This document shows, piece by piece, positions 25,801 to 38,735 of a DNA stretch of 64,000 nucleotides. The stretch's first letter is position 1; every line of letters starts with the position of its first letter. The DNA is taken from assembly GCA_935421135.1 (NCBI GenBank), contig OW285187.1, positions 13,293,929 through 13,357,928 of the forward strand, written 5' to 3'. The notes under the pieces were generated by a model. It saw only the letters and a list, made by a program, of their open reading frames with translations, searched no databases and had not been told where the DNA came from. This DNA comes from Bugulina stolonifera. Its lineage: Eukaryota > Bryozoa > Gymnolaemata > Cheilostomatida > Bugulidae. A program made the translations under genes and the position numbers.

Positions 25801-28800
25801 GGCAAGTGACTCGTACAGTCCGTGTCTGTCTTCCTCAGTCAGAGATCCGTCACTGGTCTTCATACGCTCTAGCACAGCGTTGATGATAGTCGGTCCATGG
25901 TAGATAGAGCTCTCCCATGTCTTGAGCAGGTGCAGAAAACTCTAAAATTTAGCAACATTCCTATGCATGAAAAATGAACCTGCTAAAGCAATAGTGCAGA
26001 CTTCCAGTAGGACAGTTGCACAGCACTATGAATGTTTTCAAATGATATAACACATCCTTACACTTCAACATTACTTTAACAGTTTATTTTCAATATTATT
26101 ATTACTTTAGCTTACCTGAACATTAGTTTGGATAAAGTGATAGAGGACCAACTCATACACAGCTGGCTGTAAGGTTGGTTCATCTCTGGGTAGATATAGA
26201 GCTATCTCCTGCAACACACTGTGTTTATAGGCTATGTGATATAGTGTATGTGTACAGGTCGATCTTGGGTGGGTGTAGACAACATTTCTCCCAATATCAA
26301 TTGACATGTGGATCTTTGCTGTACATGTAACATCTACATGCACTAATGTGTTATAATAGTAAACCCATGGGATGTGATTGATCCACAATTTAAATGTAAT
26401 CAGAGCACATTGGTTCTAGAACTAATTATAAAAGCGTACCACAATGCCCTGATTTACATTACACAATATAGACAATTTCATGGTACATATAAATGTACAT
26501 TCATGTACATTTATATAGATGTATATGAATATACATTATATACATATTAACATACTATGGTATTATTAGATAGCTTACTAATTGGAAGCCAGAAGTACAA
26601 TCCACTCACCTGAATCTTTCCGTTGTCTCTGAATTTATAGAAGTAATGCTCCCAAGCCTGCTGGTCCTGTTTTAGTATTGACACACATCTCTTAGCGGCT
26701 TCCACAAAATCATCCTGTTCACACAGGAAGTCGAGGTACATGTGACCCACCTTCTCGTATGTATGTGTCTTTGATGCATCCTTGCTCTTCTGTACTACTG
26801 TCATGGCTTCCTAGCAACAGAAGGAGAAACATGCAGTTATTGTTTACCTAGCAACAGAAGGCGGTATCAACAACTCTTCCAAGTACAAAGTGTGTCGCTG
26901 ATTGGAAGTTGTCTTGCCCACGATTTTAATGGAACCACCTCATTATTGCTGATCATTGATTAACCTGTAAATCTGCTATGCAGAGGTCAGACAACTCTAG
27001 CTTCATAACGCTGGTGGCACATTGATATCGTTGAGGAGATAAACCTGGTAGAATAGTTAGTAACACTATATTATGGCTACCTAGTAACAGAGAAGCCACC
27101 AAATGTGTATGTCACTGTTTAGCAATAACAGAGCCTCAACTGATGGAGTACCAGTGGAAGTACAGCTAAAGATAAATATCAAACATTTACCTGGAACTTT
27201 TTATGCTTGACCAACCAGTTAACATGGTCTTCCTCAGTCCTAGGATTAGCCTTGATCACATCCATGGGACTGATAATAAAGTAGGTCTCTTCTCCTGGGA
27301 CCCATTCTATTTAACAAAACAAGTAGAAGCTCAGGCTTTGTTCAGATTCAGCAACACTTACATTACATATTAGAACTGTTACAACGGTACATTGTCAATG
27401 ACTGTACACATAATAACATACCCAAACCATATAGATCACATCTGTACATCTCATAATGGCGTATGCTCAGTGCATCATTAGACCTCTCCACGGAGTTATC
27501 CATCCCTGGCTCTACCAATCTGACATGGGGCCGAGGGTTTATTGTACGCTTGCCCTAATTACACATATAATATTACATACTGAATCTCAAATATTACTCA
27601 CTTGTAGATACAAGTAACTGTGTATCAGACTAGATACCATATCCCCAAATATTACATTCATTATATGATTGGAGTAACAGACACATTATGACTAATTAAC
27701 ATGTTACCATATTATAGTGTACTGTAATGCATGTAAATAATAAATAACATGTTGGGCTCACCTCAGTCTTCACTTCAGCCTCATTATAAGTAAGTAGCAC
27801 CAGGTTACCATCATTGGAGGGTGCTATTCCTGCTATGTAGTATTCAGTCTTGAACATGGCAGCTAGAATATACAATATAATACAATCATACAATGCCATA
27901 ATACCATATGAATTCCACAGTCACACTCAGACATAAGCTAACGAGTGTCAATGATACAGCTACGGGAACCATAACATAGCTTATTGATCCACAGTCTACA
28001 CTGTATGAGTAATATAATATAATTTACTGATATCTACACTGTATGAGTTATATAGTATAACTTACTGATCTGCGCGTATATCCTGGGAAGGTCTCGCACA
28101 TCATGGTCGACTCTCCTATTTACCTTAACAATACGCACCTGGTTACCATAACCAATGAGCAATGTGGAATCATCTCCCCAACACATGCTACACTTGTACA
28201 GATCAGGTCGGCGTCTGCAGGATATTAACCAGAGCGTGACCAGGTTGTAGTATAGTTAATAGTATCAACTGTGATACAGTCAAATAGTGTCAAACTAAAG
28301 ATGCCATAGTTAACCCTGTCTTTAATTTAATGGGTTGTGTAGTCTATGTTAAAGTGACGGTTCACCTCTGACAATAGTCTTGTGAAGACACCAAATACAT
28401 TTACATTATTTTCGGTGAGAAACATGCATGTGTGACTGAGCTATGGAGATGTAGTTTCATCAAATTAGAGGCGACTTAGTTTGGTTTAAGAAATACCAGA
28501 TATGTCTGGTAGTCAGGTAAAATCATAAAAACATTTTACCTATTCATAGTAAACAGTAAATGTGAAACAAATGTATCTACATTGTAACCATAACCAGGTA
28601 AAGTACAGACTTATACAAACACCATTTAAAATGAGCTTGAAAAACTTTATGGTAAATCATGAGAAAATTGGAGATAACGCATCATCAATACACAGGCTAG
28701 AATGATACTGATACTTACTTTGCCGCGTCGGAAAAGTTGAATGCTATAGATGTAATTCTCTGTTGAGAGCGAATGTCATAGATCTTCACTCCCTGTAATC

Positions 28801-30837
28801 AAAACATTACATGTAGAACCTAGTGACACTAAATCAAAGTCACGCAGTAGTACAGAACTACAATTGAAGTGTCAGGGTGCGTGGCACAGTTGGTGGCATA
28901 CATGCTCACAAATCGAGAGGTTGTGAGTTCAAACACCAGCTGTGCCATTTCTGGCAAAGGCCTTCAGCAAGCTTTTCACCCTAACTGTGCCTACTCGGAT
29001 CATGGCGTATAAATAACACAAGAGGTGTAGTGCCTACATCAAAAACACACACGTTGAAGATCCACCTCTGCCCTGACAAGATCGGAGCGGCAGGTTGATG
29101 TAGTGGTCACTGACCATGCACTCCTGTTGTGGAAGGTGAGCTCTTCCACTCAGAGCTCAGCCCCTGACGTTCATACAAGTTTCGTACTTCTGAGGTCCAT
29201 TAAATAAGATAGCCAAGTGGCTCGACAGTAACCAAATAAAAAATTATCCTGCAACACAATATAGCGGGTACTGTAACACAATAAAAAACTATAATGTAAT
29301 ACAATATCAGTGATAGTGTAATATGATATTAGTGATACTGATAATACTGATAATGCAATACAATATCAGTGATAGTGTAATACCTGTACATTGGCCCAAG
29401 CAATAAAAGATTTGTTCCATTTAATGCAGCGAATCATTCCTTCTCCCTGGTGTATAACATTCCTTTTAATACTCTTACCAAAGAATCCAACCGTCTTCTC
29501 TGATATCACCAGCTAGAGAATGTCAACAGGCACGTATTACACATACATGCAACTACATTAACAAGATACAATGACAGAATAGAAAGAAAATGATGTAACA
29601 CACTTACTGAGAGCTTTGAATAACATCCAACCAACTTCAACCATTTTTTAAATAGTAGCAAATAAAATAATATAACCTATAAACACAACAATAAACTGAG
29701 ATAGTTAACCAGCAACATAGCACTACTATTTTAAATAGTTGGTAGTTACCTTATCATCCCCAGTAACAAACTGTTTAGAGCGTTTACTATACTGGGGGTC
29801 AATAGCAACGGCCTTGACCGGCCTCTCAAATTCAATCACCTGCTCGTGTTCCTCACTATACAGACCATTTATAACAGTCTACAATGTGGTGTACAAAAAT
29901 GATTCAGTTATCACATTTTGCGATATAGCATGGAACGCGACACAATTAATAATATTAGCGAGTATCATACCTTAATAAAACTATCATCGCACATATAATA
30001 ACAAAGATGTACATTGTAACTACATAGATTGAAGATACTGCCAAATAGCAAAATTTATTTGTATGTAAAGCGCAGTGTAATGTTTGCAATAGAACAAATG
30101 TCCAAGCTCCTTGTATAAAATCAGTACTTGAATATAACCAGTCTTAGTACTTATACAGACTAATGTATATGATTTTGGATTATTAAAGACCATCATAAAT
30201 TATAAGATTCTTTTTATAAATAGACAACAGAAGAGAAAATATTACCTTTCCATCATCTGAACAGCTAGCTATGTACTCTCCATACTCATCAACACTGATT
30301 TGGTTAACTGTAATTCCATGACTTTGAAACTGTTTGTTTGTGATATGATTACCTTCGTGATCAAATATGTGTATAGAGCCTTTATGACTGCCGATGACTA
30401 GAAACTGAAAATATCCACAAGACAATATTATCTACAAATAAATGTCTACATTGTTTATTCAAATGAGTAGTAAAAATTGAAATGTGGTAGTTTTTCCAAA
30501 AGTGATGAGTATATGAATGTATGAACTCAATTATTGAAGCAAACCTTGGAGTGGACAGCAAGACAACTAGCTGGGTCATCCTTAAGCACCTTCTTTAAGT
30601 CATTCCCAAGTCTGTTGTACTTTAACAATGGCTCCACTTCCTCTTCCTCTTCATCATAGTGATCCTGACACATCACATTAGTTTCATTACACGATACCCA
30701 AACACCGTCAAAGATTGCTCAATGAAAAGAATGTACTGCTGACGGTGACACAGGTGCAAGCATTTCATGAATATCAGTAAACACATTTCACCATTGTTAA
30801 AAGTGAGAGCAAAAGAAGAGATTTGCCCACTTACCAT
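22815..30837 (-). CDS. VPS41: VPS41, HOPS complex subunit (22 exons recognised)
   Basis: Subunit of the HOPS tethering complex that captures vesicles at late endosomes and lysosomes. Coding exons in order: 30835-30837 (ATG only), 30545-30664, 30246-30404, 29750-29878, 29608-29676, 29384-29512, 28720-28792, 28066-28214, 27762-27862, 27422-27554, 27191-27306, 26610-26810, 26116-26208, 25748-25941, 25375-25513, 25135-25185, 24376-24568, 23999-24139, 23385-23521, 23112-23211, 22898-22942. Together they give about 825 residues; human VPS41 has 854. An acidic N-terminus (DEEEEEVEPLLKYNRL) leads into a beta-propeller (for example HIFDHEGN, QFVTGDDK, FIAWANVQ), then alpha-solenoid/CHC repeat (NLFSSISSQIVLLM, MGNHRQAL, NIGTHVDPLILI, LVKILQDYNLQ). 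The last recognised exon starts a RING finger (CSICHERIIPQ). The second RING half was not found. Beyond the 22942-22898 exon the frame stays open to TAG near 22815. One intron (after 23112) uses a GC donor. Confidence 0.93.
24690..24933 (+). repeat. tRNA-derived SINE, family A (copy 2), with 17-bp target-site duplication
   Basis: The element occupies 24707-24916 and is bounded by perfect direct repeats TTAACTCTAATAAAGTA at 24690-24706 and 24917-24933, the signature of target-primed insertion. It starts GGGAGCAGCCGTGGCCTAGTAG (A box region), has B box GGTTCAATTCCC, and then the same body as copy 1 at 20074: GTGGTGTTAGGAAG, TTTGCCATTGGTGAAGTGCC, TTGCTTTCTTACC, TTAATAGTGGGAAGTAAA. It sits in a VPS41 intron (between the exons 25135-25185 and 24376-24568), opposite to the gene's direction. 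Confidence 0.92.
26487..26516. repeat. Short inverted repeat in a VPS41 intron
   Basis: Arms of 14 bp (ATATAAATGTACAT and its complement) with a 2-base spacer, followed by more TACAT-type AT-rich sequence up to about 26550. It is one of several such snapback sequences in the window and has no sign of coding. Confidence 0.75.
28874..29225 (+). repeat. tRNA-derived SINE-like element, family B
   Basis: The head GTGCGTGGCACAGTTGGTGGC is A-box-like and GGTTGTGAGTTCAAACACC is B-box-like. The body is about 270 bp and contains GTTGTGGAAGGTGAGCTCTTCC. The 3' part reads TAAATAAGATAGCCAAGTGGCTC. A 22-base block of the body plus its neighbourhood recurs in reverse at about 49786-49826, so this is an interspersed repeat and not a unique locus. 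It lies in the large VPS41 intron between exons 29384-29512 and 28720-28792, antisense to the gene. I found no clear target-site duplication. Confidence 0.72.
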
Positions 30838-31589
30838 TTTATAATGTAGATAGATTTATATAAGCAGTTACTTCGACGATGTGATAATCCCTACCGATCT
30901 ACAGAAATAAAAATAATTTTTCAATAAATACACAGGCATCGTTTCAAAAATGCAAATTAAAATAGTTATGTAGAACCGAATTATGTCTACAAACCCCACA
31001 TTGGTTACATGGGCGATAGATTCATATCTATTCCTTACCACCTTCTATTTTCTGTAGAATCGGTAGTCACTTTCACCTTTAATGTTTTAAACCTTAAACA
31101 GGATGAATAGTCCTTGAAATTGATCCCAGGAATATAGAATGTTCTAATAGATTATAATAAGGATTTAAGTCGGCCAGCTATTCCCTTTAGAATATCCATA
31201 TTTATTATTAATATTTTCATAAACTTTATTACAAAATGGATAGCACGATTTTGTACAGATTCTATAAATCTAGTAGCCATAATTACTGTACATTGGCTAC
31301 TGTGATCTTCCATAACCTAATCAGAAACTGTGAGAGTCTTGTTATAGTCGTCATCTTTGGAACATTCTATTTGCAACGATTTCTGCATGGATTGTTGTGA
31401 GATGGAAAAACGTAGCTTTAACCTTGTCTTACAGTTACCGATGTTCTCAGGATGTAACCTACTATCGCTTGGTGAGCATGTGGTACACCACTGCATCTCA
31501 CAAAACGTCAGCGTACTCCAGGGTAGGTCAGCACATGCTCATATAGGCCCATGTTAAGAGCCTTGCAGCCCCAGATGCGGTATGGAATG

Positions 31590-32230
31590 CCTATTTTATA
31601 CAGTGCAGGATCATCTTTGCACTGAGGACTTTTCTGCAAATGTGGTTGTTAAAACAAAGGATTGAATGCATTGCCACTCTATTCGACACAATCAAAAGAG
31701 CTGCTTTCAATTGTGTGAGATGGAAAGAATTGCATTTATATTGTTGAATGTGATAACTTTGCATTTGGTAGCATTGATGAGCATCTTGTTTGTTATAAAC
31801 CATCCACAAACAGAGTTGGCATTTGGCATGAAGACGAGCTCATCGGTAGTATTGCTGATGACAGAATATATCGGGTTGTCATTTGCATAAAGACCAACAT
31901 CACTGGTCACACAATCAGGGAAGTGATTCATATACATACAGACGAGAAAAACAGTAATACAAGGACCAAGCTTAGGAGAATCCAGATTGTACCTGCAGTT
32001 GAACTAATTTGACATCAACCACTACCACCCGCTGCATCCAGCCTGTCTAGAAGTTTCGAATCCAGTTGGCAATCAGAATACGTAGTTGGATATTGGGGAA
32101 ACTTTGCATCATGTTCATGAAGTACTTTCTTAAAAGCCTTGATGAATAATGTCAAGGAATGTTGCACACATTGTGTCTCAAATGCTAGCCCTCTTCCGAA
32201 GCCATTTCCATGTCGCCTTTCGTGCAAAAT
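31590..32230 (-). pseudogene. Second, heavily decayed non-LTR reverse transcriptase fragment
   Basis: Minus-strand reading gives RT-like blocks scattered over different frames: IANWIRNFLTGWMQRVVV (32.02-32.10 kb; compare the thumb-side WI..FL..R.QRV motif of LINE RTs), LYANDNPIYSVI (the catalytic YADD region, here YAND) and LINATKCKVITFN. Frames shift and stops interrupt, so no protein can be made. It is a different copy from the better preserved element at 33105-34600. It is classed as a LINE relic from motif order alone. Confidence 0.6.
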
Positions 32231-32464
32231 GTTGCCCTAATCTAATGCAGTGTTTAGTAGATGGAGATTCATTTCGTAACAGTCGACTTTAAAGTCAAAT
32301 TACTCAAATACAACTCAGTTAAGTGCATACTAAATAAAAATTTAATAAACTGAGATCACTGCTTGAGATTGGAGTAATTCTGTTCTGTTCTGCTAGGTTG
32401 GGATAATCCAAAGACAAACAAAGATGTCGGTGTATTTTCTTCTGGTTCAGTTCATTTATTTTAA

Positions 32465-32796
32465 TTATAATGGTGTATTTTTAAGCAAGGAATTTATTTT
32501 TTGATCGATCAGAGACTTATTTCAAATCCATGAAAATACCAGTCCCTGACTGGGGTTTAACCCGGGGCCTCTATGGCACCTAATCACCTAGCACAGTGAA
32601 CAGAACATGCTACCACTACACTAGCTCCGCAACCTTATAAAAGGAAGCTTCACCAGTGAGCAGTAGACAAGCTCTGAGCGAACTGCATATGAGGCATCCT
32701 CTTATTATGGCCACCTTGCGCTTTATAGAATGTTAGGGGGTTTGACCATTTTTTATATTATTTATAATGATGTATTTTCAAGCAAGGAATTTATTT
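32465..32796 (-). repeat. SINE-like family C (copy 2) flanked by 35-bp direct repeats
   Basis: Sequence at 32465-32499 (TTATAATGGTGTATTTTTAA, then GCAAGGAATTTATTT) returns at 32762-32796 with two substitutions in 35, so the segment between them (about 32500-32761) looks like an insertion with a long, aged target-site duplication. The inserted segment contains, on the minus strand, the tRNA-like head shared with 18123-18243: B-box-like GGTTAAACCCC and A-box-like GTGTAGTGGTAGCATG. The remainder (32641-32755) includes ACCAGTGAGCAGTAGA, which also occurs, inverted, at about 18285-18305. Confidence 0.65.
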
Positions 32797-33104
32797 AGCT
32801 GGTCAGGTCTTTTGGCTGAACATCATCAATTGGAGTGTGCCTGTCAAATACCTTTCTGAAGTCAACCAGGAACGGTTTTTTAGTAATTCCACTCTTTGAA
32901 TACCTTTGAAGTCATTGTACACTCTGGAACACTAAATGTATAAAGGAGTGCCTCATTTGGATACCAGTGTGCGATTTTATTTGGCTACAGGGGGGTTACA
33001 GAAATCTGCTATTTTGTTGGTACTTTTTGGTAGTGTGGTAGTCCACTTTTACAGGATGTTGAACTACCAACTTTTGTTCACAGCTTTACACCATGTTCTG
33101 TTTG

Positions 33105-34600
33105 CTAGTCTGGGTTTCCTCTGGTGTCTCTGATAGTTTTTGGTAAGAAACTACAATGATATACTTGTGAGGCTGCGTAAACAGATGTCAGCTCACCACG
33201 GGCAGCGGATCTAGTAGTCATTGTCATATTTTGGCGGTCTATGGAGATTTCATCATAGGCCATTGCAAGTGTTGAGTGCTGCTCTTCTTTCTGTAATATC
33301 TTCACCAGCAGGGCTATTCTGTGATTACTGCGTCTCTGCTTGAGTGGTTAGAGACCAAATTTGGAACATGCCTCAGTAACACTTTCCCGTCCTCTCAGGC
33401 TACCAATGAACCGGACCACACGGTGTTGTATCATTTCAAGAGAGTGAATGTCCTTTGTTAGCATTGGGTCCCACACAGTGTCGGCATATGCCAATATCGG
33501 GCGACACAGTAGGCCAGTAATCGACCTTCTTCAGGGGCTTCGTGTAGGATGTGCTTGATTGCTCCAAGTGTTCTTGAGGCTTTTTCTTTCTTCAGAGCTA
33601 TATGTTGGTAAAATTTTAGATTAGACTGCATAATGACCCCCAGATATGTTGTAGTGTCAACCCAATCCACCTCAGTATCTCCGAGCTAGTATTTCGGCTT
33701 ATTTGCCTGATCCCCAAAAGCTATGACTTTACATCTCTTACCATTGAATAGCATTTTCCATTCGACAGATCATTTGTGTATAGCATTGATGTTGTTCTGG
33801 AACCGAGTAGCATCAGCTTCTGTGGTAACAGTGTGTCATCAGCATAAAGGCTTACGTTGCAGTTTACCTCTAATGGGAGATCGTTGATATAGATCAGGAA
33901 GAGTGTTGGGCCAAGAACCGAGCCCTGGGGTACCCCTGAGGTTACCGCTAGCTCAGAAGAAAATTGTCCTTTAATTACGACTCTCTGCTTCCTGTCTGTT
34001 AAAAAGTCTTGAATCCACTTTATTAATTGTGGGTGCATGTCGGGTATTAGTTTCAGTTTATGCATCAATAGAGCATGTGGTACTTTGTCGAAGGCTTTCT
34101 TGAAGTCAAGCACCACAGTATGTGTTGTGTTCATTGCCTCCGCAGTCTTTGCCAACTCATGAGATGTGGCGTAGAGTTGCATTTCACAGGACCTACCTCT
34201 TCTGAATCCATGCTGTCTGTTGTGGAGAACGTCATTTAGCTTTTGGTTCATATAATGAAGTATTATGTGCTCCATCATTTTACATGGGATACTGGTTAAT
34301 GATATGGGGCGGTAGTTGTTTGCCTCCTCTTTATTACCACATTTGTGCACTGGGGTGACATACTAACATACGCGAGCTTTCACTGTGCGGGCAGCTTCCC
34401 TGTCCCAATGGAAGCTTGGAAAATATGTTTGAGGCACGTTGCAGACATGTTGACATTAACAAGAAAATCCGGTTTGCGGATGCCATCAAGGCCAGGGGAT
34501 TAACCATTTGGTAGACTATTGATCAACTTGATGAGACCATCAGCAGTCATCTGTATAGGAGTCGCATCTGTTGCGTCTTGAATGAGGAGAATATAATGTT
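33105..34600 (-). mobile_element. Non-LTR retrotransposon (CR1/jockey-like) reverse transcriptase remnant
   Basis: The longest intact frame (33721-34350, minus) carries RT motifs in order: [62 protein letters not shown] and YADDTLL. A frameshift follows directly after the YADD motif. The reading resumes in another frame at 33458-33670 (VDWVDTTTYLGVIM) and again at 33105-33457, ending TIRDTRGNPD and TAG. Upstream (about 34380-34560) SPGLDGI and LINSLP are visible but interrupted by stops. There is no endonuclease domain, so the copy is 5'-truncated and dead. It is probably of the CR1/L2/jockey group; the exact clade needs a tree. Confidence 0.85.
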
Positions 34601-35536
34601 AGTGTAGCCGTAGTTCGTAAGGTGCACAATATAGCATAATATTTTTATTGATATAGAATAACTAACTATCTTATTATTATTCTAAATACTTTATCATTAT
34701 TATATTTATTATTTATTTATTATTAAAATATAATAAATAAATTAAAATACACTGAACTTTTATCTATTTCCGTCTAAGCTTAGACTGTTGATTATAAAGA
34801 CTATTATAATAATGTTATATAGTCATAACACTTATAATTGTAGCGAAATGTTTATTAATAAAAGGCACTAAGGCTACGGCTGTAGGTAAGTTACTGAGTT
34901 ACTAAACACACGGTTCCGCCTAAATATCTGTACCAATTTATTATTCACTTAAATTTTGTTTCCTTTCAAAACACTTTATAATTTGAGCAAAATAGTTTTA
35001 GTTAAACGCGTTAAAACTACCTAGCTAAGATTTTGCAACATAAGTTCAGAAAAGTCAAGTCTACATAACTGCTTGAACTTCAATGAACAGACAATACGAA
35101 ACCGCGTGCATACATACCGTTGCTATGTCTACACTATAAACTGCGTGAGAGTGAAAACAAGTCTCTGGGACTCTTTTCCCCAAATATCTTTTTAAAGATT
35201 TAATAGCTTAAAAGGTAATTAAAAATGAGTAAAAGTGGTATTTTATTTTTGTTAGTATTATTATTATCTACAGCATTACCCGATAACCAAACTGAAAACC
35301 GATGTATCCATGTGATAGCTAGAACATTGATCCGATGCATTTTATTTTTAATGAACTCTAAATTCGAGACCTAAGCTAATGAAGTCATCTATGCTTTTTA
35401 CAGAAAAACATACTCACTTAGTACTAATAGCTACAATGTATTTTACCTTTATCCTAAATTATTCTAATAAAAACTAAGCAGTGTAGGGAATAAGGGCTAA
35501 TGGCCATAACATACTGCTAGTAAAGTATTAGGTCTT

Positions 35537-35609
35537 GTAGTGAGTATAAAGCTAAGTGTTAGTGTAAGTATAATATACTTACACTAACACTTAGCTTTAT
35601 ACTCACTAC
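35537..35609. repeat. 73-bp perfect hairpin (36-bp arms, 1-base spacer)
   Basis: The left arm 35537-35572 begins GTAGTGAGTATAAAGC and the right arm 35574-35609 is its exact reverse complement, with a single A between. Outside the arms the symmetry continues imperfectly for about 10 bases (TTAGGTCT against AGGTTCA). Such a long perfect inverted repeat implies recent origin or conversion. A MITE-like relic, a cruciform-forming palindrome or a long-hairpin small-RNA precursor are all possible. No coding potential is seen. Confidence 0.9.
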
Positions 35610-36277
35610 TGAACCTATGCTCTTATTTATTAATTCAATCATTAGTACTGTAATTATGATTAATTATCAAAATAATAACATGAATCGTGATAGTAACATG
35701 TAAGTAACATGTGTTTCTTATAACAGTTGGAATAAACTGTATTTAATTTCATAAAAAAAGCCAAGTGGCTCAGAAAACCCACTATAGTATTTTATATTTT
35801 CAAGACACAATGCACATTAAAACATAGCATGTGCAATTTTGGCTAATATCATTTATTGCATAATTTGATTATAATTATAAATAAGGTTCATACAGTATGT
35901 CAATAACTCATAATTTACCATATGCATACCTTGTTATTGCTAATACAAGCTGAAAAGTTTTGTGTCAAATTTTTGAAAGTAAATTAAATTACAAGACCTA
36001 ACTTGATACACCATGTTATGTTACTTTATTCATTAATATTCCCGTTTTCATCTTCAGAATCTTTACATTGTTTCAGTAGAATTTGGGAAGATTATAAAAT
36101 ACAAACTTGTGCATAATATGATAATTAGTGTAATAGACTGGAGCATTGATAGATATAAATATTCAAATTATTATTGATATCAGTAATATTTGAACTTTGA
36201 ACAAATACATTTTATTATCTAAATCATTCAAATCACTAATATTGTTACATACATAGTTTGTAGATTCTCAAGTTTGA

Positions 36278-38282
<2,005 letters not shown>

Positions 38283-38735
38283 CCAAAGCCTATATTTTCT
38301 TATGGTCTAATAACATCTATATTACTAATACAAATTACCAGGCAGCATTGGGCCTGCTTTAACTTTCCTATTATGTTGATATAGGATGCTATGCCTTACC
38401 CTTAATATTGTTAATATTACAAGTCCACATAGTAGATCTTTTCAACACAGGTGTATTTTATTTACATATTTATAGTTAGCACAAAACAATGCCGTACAAA
38501 TGTATCAACATGTTTGTATAATAAAATTCAATGAAAACCCAAGACAAATAAGATATCTGTACATCATTAGTGTAATATAATATACATGCTACATGTAATT
38601 TGAAACTCACTGTCACTGCTACTGTACTTGCAAGCATCAGTTGCTACTATGATTTTATATATACTGGCGAGTTTATAATACATTGTATAATTGCAAGGAG
38701 CCGACTTTGTGGACATGTGCCACATAACATCAAGT

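Noticed and set aside
26960..27055. Open frame reading SPQRYQCATSVMKLELSDLC, first taken for a VPS41 exon
   Set aside because: The flanking exons join directly (KKFQ then EAMTVV) in the family's order, and the acceptor phase for this piece does not fit.
34606..34880. AT-rich segment bounded by TAGCCGTAG and CTACGGCTG, a possible MITE
   Set aside because: Only about 8-9 bases of the ends match and no target-site duplication is visible.
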